64,000 nucleotides of DNA. Source: Anaerolineae bacterium. Its GTDB lineage: Bacteria > Chloroflexota > Anaerolineae > Anaerolineales > E44-bin32. The DNA is taken from assembly GCA_011174825.1 (NCBI GenBank), contig DUEZ01000069.1, forward strand, positions 38,858 to 102,857. Reading direction: 5' to 3'. The notes under the pieces are model-generated. The model saw only the letters and a program-made list of their open reading frames with translations, was not told the DNA's origin and ran no database searches. Positions 17,474 to 25,276 of the stretch are shown here, in pieces; position 1 is the stretch's first letter; every line of letters starts with the position of its first letter. The translations under genes and the position numbers were made by a program.

Positions 17474-17800
17474 ATGAACATCAGCATTAGCACCACACAG
17501 TGGGGGGACGCTAGGCAGGTAGCCAGCCGAGATTCATCGAACCGCCGATCCGGAGTGATCAGCCGCAACCTCATCATGGCACTCTCAACCGTAACGTTGG
17601 CAGGTTTGATGGTTATCCAAGCCATTGGGCCAGCGGCTATCGATACTCGCCCGATCGATGATGGATCAGTGGAGCACTCAGCCGAGCTCTTAAGCGGTGA
17701 GGATTTTTTGGCCCTCGAGGAGCTGAGCGTCGATGAACTCCTGCAATTCGAACTGGGCAATACGGCCATCAGTTCAGGATCAAGCGCCTTGCCCAAATAA
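17474..17800 (+). CDS. Small single-pass or secreted protein
   Basis: A 108-residue protein with a 33-residue basic N-terminal part, one hydrophobic segment (LIMALSTVTLAGLMVIQAIGP, about 34-53), and a 55-residue acidic external part (AELLSGEDFLALEELSVDELLQFEL). A strong ribosome-binding site, GGGGAGGATCAG, precedes the ATG. No family recognised. It is followed at once by the folded element at 17822-17888 and a second small membrane protein. Confidence 0.68.
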   Translation: MNISISTTQWGDARQVASRDSSNRRSGVISRNLIMALSTVTLAGLMVIQAIGPAAIDTRPIDDGSVEHSAELLSGEDFLALEELSVDELLQFELGNTAISSGSSALPK

Positions 17801-17821
17801 ATCAGGCCGCCTTACGAGTAT

Positions 17822-17888
17822 CGGCTCCCTGCGGGTCCCCCAGGCATAAGGGGGATACAGCCCGAGGGTGATGACCAGCAGGGAGCCG
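17822..17888 (+). other. Structured RNA-like element (three-way fold)
   Basis: An 11-bp closing stem CGGCTCCCTGC / GCAGGGAGCCG holds 45 nt that fold into two arms: GGG-T-CCCCC with GGGGG-atacag-CCC, and GGT-GATG-ACC. It sits 22 bp after one small gene and 28 bp before the next. It may be a transcript end, a cis-regulatory RNA or a small RNA; no known riboswitch consensus was recognised. Confidence 0.6.
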
Positions 17889-17916
17889 GTCTCATAAACC
17901 CGGGTTATAAACACCC

Positions 17917-18150
17917 ATGAGCCATTACGAGCGATTGATTTCAGAACACCTAAAGCGATGGGAGATTTCGATGATTAACGATCTGCGTCTTGCGAAGGTT
18001 CGACAAGAACTTCTACTAAAAGCCGCACAAATGAATCGAGATACCTCTGCTCAGGGGAAAAGCGAACTTCACTCCCTCTCGAAGTTCGCTCTTGCACTGG
18101 GCAGCGTTTTCGTTGTCGTATACGGGGTCATTCTCCTCGCCCTGGGATAA
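17917..18150 (+). CDS. Small C-terminally anchored membrane protein
   Basis: A 77-residue protein with a charged helical region (MINDLRLAKVRQELLLKAAQ) and one C-terminal membrane segment (FALALGSVFVVVYGVILLAL). The ATG at 17917 has no ribosome-binding site, but TTATAA lies 6 nt upstream, similar to the leaderless genes seen elsewhere. An internal ATG at 17971 has GGGAG 6 nt upstream and would give 59 residues; it may be the real start. Function unknown. A perfect hairpin follows. Confidence 0.6.
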   Translation: MSHYERLISEHLKRWEISMINDLRLAKVRQELLLKAAQMNRDTSAQGKSELHSLSKFALALGSVFVVVYGVILLALG

Positions 18151-18185
18151 GTTGGCAACCTCCAACACAACAATGACCCGAAGAT

Positions 18186-18216
18186 GGCAGCGCCCGGTTT
18201 TTAACCGGGCGCTGCC
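18186..18216 (+). terminator. Strong hairpin after the small membrane protein
   Basis: Perfect arms GGCAGCGCCCGGTT / AACCGGGCGCTGCC around TTT, 35 bp after the stop codon. The tail AGTCTTGC is poor in T, so termination is likely but not certain. Confidence 0.6.
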
Positions 18217-18499
18217 AGTCTTGCATTTCAACTAAGCCAACATCGTCATGAAGTGGATCCGATAATTCCCAATCCTGTTCCCTCTCCACTACCGAAGATC
18301 TACGCCTTGCGAAAGGTGGAGGGATACGTCTCCAAGAAATTATGGAAACTATCCAATCTCCACCTCAAGGGGTGTAGGGTATTGTTGAAAGGGTGGTTTA
18401 TCCACGCGATGGAACCAGGACTATGCACTCAGTGAGCCGGGGATTCTTCACCAAGAGTCAGGATCGAAGTGTGAGATCGCTCGGGTCAAGAAACATCAC
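18217..18499. other. Gap with no recognised feature
   Basis: Only short frames without ribosome-binding sites. A GGGGATTCTTCACC fragment at about 18437 resembles the GAATC repeat family. Confidence 0.4.
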
Positions 18500-19645
18500 T
18501 CAAGGATTGTCCCAGAAACTTGCCGCAGGAATACGCTCGTCGTATCCAAGCAGACCGTCCATCCAAACGAAGGAACGGTTGAATATGGTCGTCTTCTTGA
18601 TTACAGCTCGAACAAGTTCGTGAAGCAATCCCGGTGGTTTGTTGAAGGGACAAACACGGACACAGTCAGTACAATCCATCCGATTCTTAGCCCAGAATGC
18701 GAAGCACCTTTCCGCATTTACATACCACTTCCTCACGCCGGATTGATTACTGATATTCGGCCCCTCTGTTGTCATGTCGTCTTGTGAAATAGCATGTGAG
18801 GGACAATTGATCGCACACACCTTACAATCTCTACAGAACTCTACCACTCCGAACGGACGATAAGAGTCACATAGCAACGGTGCATCGGTAAAAACTTTAC
18901 AGAGGCGAACCCTCGGGCCATATTTCTCAGTAACCAGCAATCCCATTCGGCTATACTCTCCTAATCCTGCCGCCATGGCCAGAGGAATGCTCAGAGCGGT
19001 ATCATTCCCAGATGGAATAGCCTGGTATCCCAAACCGCGAAGAAAGGCCGCAACCGCGTTAGCCACAAAGGCCATCTTGGAGTATCCAATGCCTGTGGCT
19101 GCGCCTGCTACGCCGGTCGGGGAGGAACGAATAGCGTGATAGTCCATCTCGATGGCCATAACAAGGGCTTTATCACAAACTTCGGGGATCTCAATCGGAT
19201 AATGTTCATGGGTCTGTGTGTTGAATTCGTGAGAGTAAATCCAGTTTGGATGAACTTTAGCAACACCTACAAGGTCAGCCCCGAAGAAACGTGCCACCTT
19301 TTTAATGCTTTGGGTCATCTCCTCAGGAGACTCACGAACCACATCCCCGACCTCTAAATAAGGATGCCACTTGGCTGACATCTCATCCCAAGAATACAAT
19401 CCGGCGTTGCTTCGAGAGACGCCAAAACCGAAACCCCACTCGAGATTCCATGACGCATTGCGAAAGGTGTAATCCAGCTTCCGGTAACCGATTTCTTCCC
19501 GGTACTTGATGTCCTCGTAGAAGCGCACCTTTAATACTTCCATTTTTTCGTCCCAACGACTTCGCTTGAACATCTCGTTTTTCTGGTCGAATCGAAAAGT
19601 AGGAATAGGAAATCCGTAGTCCGTGGCTTGAATGGGTTCACTCAC
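18500..19645 (-). CDS. Reductive dehalogenase homologue without Tat signal
   Basis: A 381-residue protein matching the catalytic body of corrinoid reductive dehalogenases (RdhA). Residues 207-256 contain PSGNDTALSIPLAMAAGLGEY and GPRVRLCKVFTDAPL, the family core around the cobalamin. Two iron-sulfur clusters follow: Cys271/274/277/281 and Cys314/325/328/332 (FWAKNRMDCTDCVRVCP). The C-terminus (LVRAVIKKTTIFNRSFVWMDGLLGY...FWDN) is also typical. The N-terminal twin-arginine signal of respiratory enzymes is absent and no rdhB anchor is adjacent, suggesting a cytosolic role. The start is GTG with GGGAG 6 nt upstream. It is distinct from the related QueG. Substrate unknown. Confidence 0.88.
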   Translation of the reverse strand: MSEPIQATDYGFPIPTFRFDQKNEMFKRSRWDEKMEVLKVRFYEDIKYREEIGYRKLDYTFRNASWNLEWGFGFGVSRSNAGLYSWDEMSAKWHPYLEVGDVVRESPEEMTQSIKKVARFFGADLVGVAKVHPNWIYSHEFNTQTHEHYPIEIPEVCDKALVMAIEMDYHAIRSSPTGVAGAATGIGYSKMAFVANAVAAFLRGLGYQAIPSGNDTALSIPLAMAAGLGEYSRMGLLVTEKYGPRVRLCKVFTDAPLLCDSYRPFGVVEFCRDCKVCAINCPSHAISQDDMTTEGPNISNQSGVRKWYVNAERCFAFWAKNRMDCTDCVRVCPFNKPPGLLHELVRAVIKKTTIFNRSFVWMDGLLGYDERIPAASFWDNP

Positions 19646-19717
19646 TGTGCACTCCCTGTGCTTGAAATCGATGAATCGTATTCATGGTAAAGATATTGAT
19701 CATTTCCGAAATTGACT

Positions 19718-20068
19718 TCAACAAGTTAAATGTAACGCAGCTACCACATGCTCTTCTTCGCGTAATTGGTTGTACCGAGTGCACGCCTCGCCGGTAGGAA
19801 GTGCGATCAGTTCAATTCCAACCTCTTCGATCTCTGCCCGCGTGGCTTCTGGTACATGCATACGACTGTAGGATCCCAGACCGACGATGAGAACGCTGGG
19901 ATTACAGCCTAAAGCCTGTTGGAGGTCCTCATAGTTTAGGGTGTGGCCCTCAACACGCCACCAATTGGGTAAAACACGATCAGGTAAGATAATCACATCC
20001 TGATGATAAACGTGGCCATTGATCTCAATCCTACCGAAGCGATAGGCATCGATCCTCGGCTTGGCCAT
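19718..20068 (-). CDS. Mth938-like domain protein
   Basis: A 116-residue protein matching the Mth938/NDUFAF3-like fold: IDAYRFGRIEINGHVYHQDVII, the WWRVEGH segment, PSVLIVGLGSYSRMHV and a closing ALPTGEACTRYNQL. The bacterial role is unknown; the mitochondrial relative is a complex I assembly factor, which is suggestive given the nuo operon 3.7 kb away, but the link is only inference. Its ATG overlaps the stop codon of the acylphosphatase gene (TAATG), so the two are coupled. Confidence 0.88.
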   Translation of the reverse strand: MAKPRIDAYRFGRIEINGHVYHQDVIILPDRVLPNWWRVEGHTLNYEDLQQALGCNPSVLIVGLGSYSRMHVPEATRAEIEEVGIELIALPTGEACTRYNQLREEEHVVAALHLTC

Positions 20069-20367
20069 TATTCCCAGGCTCCTCTCGCGGTGATGCGAAT
20101 ATCGAAATCAGAAAAGTTACCTGATGGCGCTTCCCATGCAACCTCCACATCGATAACCTGAGCCGCAGGAGGCCCCACATGACACCACTCCACCATTTTT
20201 CGAATTGACTCCTCCTCACCCTCAAACACCGCTTCCACTCTTCCATCCCAAAGATTACGGACCCAGCCTGTGATGTTCAAACGCAGTGCTTCTGCCCGTG
20301 TGTAATACCTGAAGTTCACTCCTTGGACGCGACCAGTGATCCAAAGATGTGCCCGCGTTGCCGCCAT
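20068..20367 (-). CDS. acyP: Acylphosphatase
   Basis: A 99-residue enzyme hydrolysing acyl phosphates. ITGRVQGVNFRYYT holds the phosphate-binding loop and catalytic Arg; the usual GVGFR is GVNFR here. The catalytic Asn is in TGWVRNLWDGRVEAVFEGE. Length and order are normal for the family. Followed in the same operon by the Mth938-like gene. Confidence 0.93.
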   Translation of the reverse strand: MAATRAHLWITGRVQGVNFRYYTRAEALRLNITGWVRNLWDGRVEAVFEGEEESIRKMVEWCHVGPPAAQVIDVEVAWEAPSGNFSDFDIRITARGAWE

Positions 20368-20712
20368 CCTCTGTCTCCTATTGGATCAAGCTGCTTCCTA
20401 AAATATACATCAAGGTTACGTATCTCACGAGCGGGAATCATCTCCAAAGTTCCATCATTGATCCGTTCATGACAGAAACCCAGCACGTTTAACTTGACGG
20501 AGAATATGAAGGGAAACAATTGATTTCTGCTCCTACTAATGATGTAATGGTAGTTCGACATGCAAATCTTGTAGGAGTTCGCTCCTCCTCAGATGATACA
20601 GTTTTACTACAGAGTGAGAGCACCAGCCTGAGATTAATCAGATGAAATTGACAGCGATACGTTCTCGCTTTATAGTCGTGTTGGGGTCAATCGCGGTGCC
20701 ATAAACGTATGA
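20368..20712. other. Gap upstream of acyP and the esterase
   Basis: About 345 bp between divergent genes without a supported gene. It should hold the promoters of both directions, but no clear box pair was picked out. Confidence 0.4.
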
Positions 20713-20788
20713 CAAAGAAACGCCGGTTCAAGGAGCCCATCATCTCGTTGCGTCCATCATCCAGAACCAGGACCGGCGTTTTGCTTTG
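20713..20788 (+). other. Long stem element upstream of the esterase
   Basis: CAAAG-AAACGCCGGT pairs with ACCGGCGTTT-TG-CTTTG (20713-20727 and 20772-20788), enclosing 44 nt with two copies of CCATCATC (20737, 20754). It lies 44 bp before the esterase start codon, so it may be in its leader or be the end of another transcript. Confidence 0.5.
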
Positions 20789-20831
20789 ATAGATTTGTCG
20801 AGTGTCCATAGATCATCCGCAGGAGTCAATC

Positions 20832-21590
20832 ATGGAAATTGATACCCGTTCGATCTGGTTAGAGGGTGAAAGCGATAAAGCCGTACTTCTTATCCACGGA
20901 TTGGCTGGAACCTCCTTTGAGGTTCGTGGCTTAGCTGAGCACCTGCACCAAGAGGGCTTGACTGTCTACGCACCAACACTCTCTTTTCACGAAAGCCGCG
21001 ATTTGAAAGACCTCGAGAAATCTAACATCGAAGTTTGGAAAGAAGACGCCGAGAACGCTTATGCTAAACTCTCGAAGTTCCAAAAAATCTATGTAGGTGG
21101 GATCAGCAATGGTGGATCGCTGGCATGCTACTTAGCTATCACCCAGAAACCGGATGGGGTAATCACCATATGTCCACCCATCATCCCAGGATTCTCGATT
21201 TTCCGGTACATGAATCATGAGAAAGTTTTTCAATGGCTCAGCCGGAGGTTTAAATACCTGCCCCGATTCGATTATCAGATGGTAAGAGATTGGACATTAG
21301 CCAAAGATCTTCCAAGATTCAAAAAACTGCCCTCCCATATTACCTACCATGGCATCGTACTCGCGCGTTATGTGCGGGAAAACCTTTCAAAAATCACCGC
21401 GCCTATCTTGGTCGTCCAGGCGAAATATGATAACCGGGTCGATCCTCAAGGCGCGGAAAAGATCCTCGAGGCCGTAAGCTCAGAAGTCAAAGAGCTATAT
21501 TATGCAGAAAATTCAGGCCATGTCGTAGTGTTAGATGTTGATCGTGAAGCCGTATTTAAAGTAACCGCGGACTTTATCCGAAAATTATGA
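20832..21590 (+). CDS. Alpha/beta hydrolase (carboxylesterase/lysophospholipase-like)
   Basis: A 252-residue hydrolase. The oxyanion HG is at 22-23 (LLIHGLAGTSFE), the nucleophile elbow GISNG at 90-94 with Ser92, a likely Asp in KYDNRVDPQGAE, and His in NSGHVVVLD. The pattern matches small monoacylglycerol-lipase/Est30-like enzymes. The frame opens with a GTG at 20802, but AGGAG 6 nt before the ATG at 20832 decides the start. The stop overlaps the next gene by 4 bp (ATGA). Confidence 0.9.
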   Translation: MEIDTRSIWLEGESDKAVLLIHGLAGTSFEVRGLAEHLHQEGLTVYAPTLSFHESRDLKDLEKSNIEVWKEDAENAYAKLSKFQKIYVGGISNGGSLACYLAITQKPDGVITICPPIIPGFSIFRYMNHEKVFQWLSRRFKYLPRFDYQMVRDWTLAKDLPRFKKLPSHITYHGIVLARYVRENLSKITAPILVVQAKYDNRVDPQGAEKILEAVSSEVKELYYAENSGHVVVLDVDREAVFKVTADFIRKL

Positions 21591-22438
21591 GTAACCAATC
21601 CTGCATAACTGTCGATGTCGATCGAATCCACCAGTTTAATTCGGAGAAGGTTCGAACCCTTACCGAAATAATAATGGATTTGTTTTCTGAATACGGCGTT
21701 CGGGGGACCTTCTTTATCTGTGGCGAATCGGTACTAGAACACCAGGATATCATCAAATGGATCGCTGAAGATCATGAGGTCGCCGCTCATGGATATTACC
21801 ACCGCAATTTAAAACGACTTAAACCGCACGAGCTAAGACAAGAGATCCGAATGACTCAAGAAGCATTCGAAAGGATCGGCGTCGAGTGCCTAGGGTTCCG
21901 TTGCCCCCACTTGGTTGTTCCTCCATACTTAGGACAAATCTTGAGTGAAAATGGGTTCATTTACGATTCCAGCCAAGTCGATAGTCTCTTCGTCGCACAG
22001 AGACTTGTCTTTCCATTCACAAGGATGAAAGTCGATGGAATCCTCGAGATCCCCATACAGACTTTTACCGCGTTAAAGCTACCCCTATCTCTCTCCGCCT
22101 TACGTCTTCTAGGCACGACGAGATTCGTAAATTACCTGCCCGATACGGTCAATCACTTTTACTTCCACCTCTGGGAATTTGAAAGGATGGGTTCACCCTC
22201 CGGAGAATTTTCTTGGAGAGGAAATACGGTCCATCAGATCAGGATGAAGCAGAACCTCCTCAGAGGTTTTTGGGACTTTATGACTGGTCGACCAACATCG
22301 CCTGCTGACCTAACGGGCAGGAACACAGGTGAGGACGCCATCAAAATCGTCCATACTCTCCTAAGAGAATTAGCACAGACGGGGACCAGATACGTTACCT
22401 GTGCTGAGTGGGCAAAGGCTCAAATAAATCCACCATAG
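21587..22438 (+). CDS. Polysaccharide deacetylase family protein
   Basis: A 283-residue NodB-type protein. The metal site is TVDVDR (Asp10/Asp12) and HGYYH (His68/72); GFRCPHLVVP corresponds to the Arg-Pro motif, and GTFFICGESV to the conserved strand. It resembles the group acting on N-acetyl groups of surface glycans or on related amide substrates. It is coupled to the esterase through ATGA, so the pair may act on one acylated substrate. Confidence 0.88.
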   Translation: MSNQSCITVDVDRIHQFNSEKVRTLTEIIMDLFSEYGVRGTFFICGESVLEHQDIIKWIAEDHEVAAHGYYHRNLKRLKPHELRQEIRMTQEAFERIGVECLGFRCPHLVVPPYLGQILSENGFIYDSSQVDSLFVAQRLVFPFTRMKVDGILEIPIQTFTALKLPLSLSALRLLGTTRFVNYLPDTVNHFYFHLWEFERMGSPSGEFSWRGNTVHQIRMKQNLLRGFWDFMTGRPTSPADLTGRNTGEDAIKIVHTLLRELAQTGTRYVTCAEWAKAQINPP

Positions 22439-22561
22439 CCGTTCTGCCCCAATTCATGGTCGACCATAAATTTATCAAGTATTACGGTAAGAATTTGTTG
22501 AGATTCGCGGTGTATTCCTTGTAATTCTATTCCGGGAGGGGAATTTACTTGTGAGTGGTGA

Positions 22562-23641
22562 CTACGCGTTGTCGGTATCCTGGAAATTATGAGGATTGCT
22601 TTCCATGGATGGATTACCTATGACTGCATCTGCTCGGATGGGTTGGCTGGGGGTGTAGCCAAACCACAGTAGAGCGAGACCCCCATACGCCAATCTGAGC
22701 CATAGGGTAATCCCGCGGTACGCGAGCGCGATGGCCACTGCGGTAGGCAGGGGAATGTCCAGGGCCACCAAAGTGATCACCATCGCACCCTCTACAATAC
22801 CAACGCCAGAAGGTGTAAGAGAGGCGACGGAGAATAAATAACTAATGCCGAAAGTAGCTATGAGCACCCCAAGAGAAAGTGGATGATGAAAAGCTCGTGA
22901 GACCATATAAAGGATCATAATCATCAGTAATTTTCGACTCAACGCTAAGGCAGCAGGTCCGAGAAGATATTTTGGCGAGCGTCGAATCAGCATCAATCCT
23001 TCAGAGATTTCACGCACAAAAGTTTTCGCTCGCTGAGGATCAATGAGCTCACGTCGAAGAAAAGGGCGTAGGGATTTGTTCACCAGTGGTACCACTGTAG
23101 AAACCGTTCCCACCAACTTCATCTCAGACCAAATCCCTAGTAATGCCATAGCAACCAGGACCACCGCCACCGCTGCTGCGAAGATCCCCGCGGTGATGAA
23201 GACAATATTCATCGCACCGAGCTGATCAAGAATGATCATCGCTGGCAATAAAACAACCATAAAGCCGAGGTAGTCAAATAATGTGTATAAAAAAACAGCG
23301 GTCCAGACCTTCCCGGCCGGTCTACCACGTCGGTAGCCATCTGTAACCAAAACCGCTACCGTTCCTACTCCATAGGTGGGGACGACTACGTTAACGAAGA
23401 TCGCCGCCGAGGTCAGGATCACCAGCCGAACCAGACGTACCTTCACACCCATGACAGCGTAACAAGCCTGGAAAGCTGCGGCGATGTTTACCATCCAGAG
23501 GATCTGTATACCAACAGCGGCCCATAACCAACGCCCATCACCTTCCCCGAACACCTCGAGAACCTGTTTCAGTTCTTCGTAGTGCGTGGACACATAATAG
23601 ATCGTAAGTAGTATAAGGAGGACGTAAATTATTTTACGCAT
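22562..23641 (-). CDS. Flippase-like membrane protein (LPG-synthase TM family)
   Basis: A 359-residue protein with about eight membrane segments, matching the lysylphosphatidylglycerol-synthase transmembrane/UPF0104 family: NVVVPTYGVGTVAVLVTDGYRRGRPAGKVW and SVASLTPSGVGIVEGAMV are its two conserved loops. The soluble aminoacyl-transfer domain is missing, as in most stand-alone members, which are thought to flip lipids or glycolipids. No ribosome-binding site lies before the ATG; a -10-like TGA-TACGAT sits 9 nt upstream. Confidence 0.88.
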   Translation of the reverse strand: MRKIIYVLLILLTIYYVSTHYEELKQVLEVFGEGDGRWLWAAVGIQILWMVNIAAAFQACYAVMGVKVRLVRLVILTSAAIFVNVVVPTYGVGTVAVLVTDGYRRGRPAGKVWTAVFLYTLFDYLGFMVVLLPAMIILDQLGAMNIVFITAGIFAAAVAVVLVAMALLGIWSEMKLVGTVSTVVPLVNKSLRPFLRRELIDPQRAKTFVREISEGLMLIRRSPKYLLGPAALALSRKLLMIMILYMVSRAFHHPLSLGVLIATFGISYLFSVASLTPSGVGIVEGAMVITLVALDIPLPTAVAIALAYRGITLWLRLAYGGLALLWFGYTPSQPIRADAVIGNPSMESNPHNFQDTDNA

Positions 23642-23777
23642 GAGGTGAATATCGTATCACTTAGGGCGGAAAGTGTACATAGGATAGGTCTTTAACGAAA
23701 GCCGAGATCGTGCAGACTCCTTCTTGTTGTCTATGTAGGACTCATTATTGAATACTGTTATTAATTTTTAAATAGAT

Positions 23778-23799
23778 GTCGCAGGATATCACCTGCGAC
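23778..23799 (-). terminator. Terminator after nuoN
   Basis: GTCGCAGG / CCTGCGAC stem with a 6-nt loop, then ATCTATTTAAAAATT on the minus strand, 23 bp past the nuoN stop. Confidence 0.6.
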
Positions 23800-23821
23800 T
23801 GGGTTCACATAATCAATTCTT

Positions 23822-25273
23822 CTACGGCACCAAAGAGGATAACCATGAATGGCTCGCCAACGCCAGCAAGGGGCCTGGCACGATGCCAAAGAGGATCGTT
23901 CCAATTCCGGTCATCCATACGGTGGCATTCAGCCAGCTCTCCGAGCGAGTCTCTGGCTCCCCCACTCGCATATACATAACCACGATTATACGCAAGTAAT
24001 AATATGCAGAGATCAGAGATGTTATCACACCTATCAGCGCCAGCCAGATGAGATTAGCGTCGATAGCCGCTCTGAAGATGTAAAATTTTCCAATGAAGCC
24101 AACTGTTGGCGGCATACCAGTTAATGAAAGCATGAAGAGAGCCATCGCAAGTGCAAAACTTGGTCGTCGGGTGCTTAAACCTGCATAATCTTCGATGGCC
24201 AAACCGGTTCCTTCAGCTTTTTCCATCGCCATGACCACACCCCAAGCACCAAGATTTGCAATGGCGTACCCCAAGAGGTAGAAAAGGGCTGCCCGTAGAG
24301 CTTCGGGTGCCATAGCAGGATCAGCTGCTGCTGGAAGAGCTATCATAATATACCCAGCATGAGCGATACTTGAGTATGCGAGCATGCGTTTGATGTTCTT
24401 TTGAGCGATAGCAGCGATGTTCCCCCAGGCCATTGTGAGCGCGGCGATCCACATCGCTATCGGAGCCCAAGCGCTTGAAAGCTCAGGAAATGCGGCCAGG
24501 AATACGCGTAGTAGGGCAGCGAATCCCCCTGCCTTCGCCCCTATCGACATAAACGCTGTCACCGACGAGGGTGCACCATGATAAACATCCGGGGTCCACA
24601 TGTGAAATGGAACCACGGCTACTTTGAATCCTAATCCGACGAGGATCATCCCAGCCCCAATCAAGAGTAACATGGGGGCTTCTTCAATCGAGGAAAATGA
24701 AGCCATGATACCGTCTAAGGAAGTTGTCCCTGTCGCGCCATAGACAAGCGCAATACCGTAGACCACAAAGCCGGAAGCGAAGGCACCTAACAGAAAGTAC
24801 TTGATCGCCGCTTCTTCAGATTCCAATTGAGGACGTGCAAAGCCAGCCAAAACATAGAGCGGGATCGAGAGCAGCTCAAGTGCCAGGAAGACAATAACGA
24901 GATCACCTGCGGTTGCCATGAGCAGCATCCCACTTAATGTGAAGAGCAAAAGTGTGTAATATTCTCCACGCTCGATCTTCCGACGTTTTATGTAATCATA
25001 AGCCTGGGCAACGGCGATCAAACCAATGGCCAAGAAAAGCGTGATGAGAAGCTGTGCAAAACCGTCAAGTACGATCATACCGTTGAAGGCCTGCTGGACT
25101 TCGCCTAATTGCAACAAATTGAATACAAGCGCCACCGAAATACCCACTGCTGCCAGTATTGCAGTGATACTTTTTCGTTCTCGAGGCACAAAGAGATCGA
25201 TCAACAACAAGACACAAGCCCAAACCGCGAGGATGAGCAATGGGAGTATGGAAACCAAATCACATATATCCAT
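23822..25273 (-). CDS. nuoN: NADH-quinone oxidoreductase subunit N
   Basis: A 483-residue antiporter-like membrane subunit of complex I with about fourteen helices. The proton-channel core KVAVVPFHMWTPDVYHGAPSSVTAFMSIGAK and the following KRMLAYSSIAHAGYIMIAL are clear, placing it in the NuoN rather than NuoM/L branch. Last gene of the operon, 3 bp after nuoM and followed by a terminator stem. Confidence 0.97.
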   Translation of the reverse strand: MDICDLVSILPLLILAVWACVLLLIDLFVPRERKSITAILAAVGISVALVFNLLQLGEVQQAFNGMIVLDGFAQLLITLFLAIGLIAVAQAYDYIKRRKIERGEYYTLLLFTLSGMLLMATAGDLVIVFLALELLSIPLYVLAGFARPQLESEEAAIKYFLLGAFASGFVVYGIALVYGATGTTSLDGIMASFSSIEEAPMLLLIGAGMILVGLGFKVAVVPFHMWTPDVYHGAPSSVTAFMSIGAKAGGFAALLRVFLAAFPELSSAWAPIAMWIAALTMAWGNIAAIAQKNIKRMLAYSSIAHAGYIMIALPAAADPAMAPEALRAALFYLLGYAIANLGAWGVVMAMEKAEGTGLAIEDYAGLSTRRPSFALAMALFMLSLTGMPPTVGFIGKFYIFRAAIDANLIWLALIGVITSLISAYYYLRIIVVMYMRVGEPETRSESWLNATVWMTGIGTILFGIVPGPLLALASHSWLSSLVP

Positions 25274-25276
25274 GGC

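Noticed and set aside
17822..17888. SRP RNA, 6S RNA or fluoride riboswitch
   Set aside because: None of their conserved motifs is present.
18500..19645. Assignment as epoxyqueuosine reductase (queG)
   Set aside because: Both share cobalamin and two clusters, but the AGLGEYSRMGLLVTEKYGPRV core and the C-terminal region fit reductive dehalogenases better.
20316..20561. 81-codon frame overlapping the start of acyP
   Set aside because: Overlaps a clear acylphosphatase in another frame and has no ribosome-binding site.
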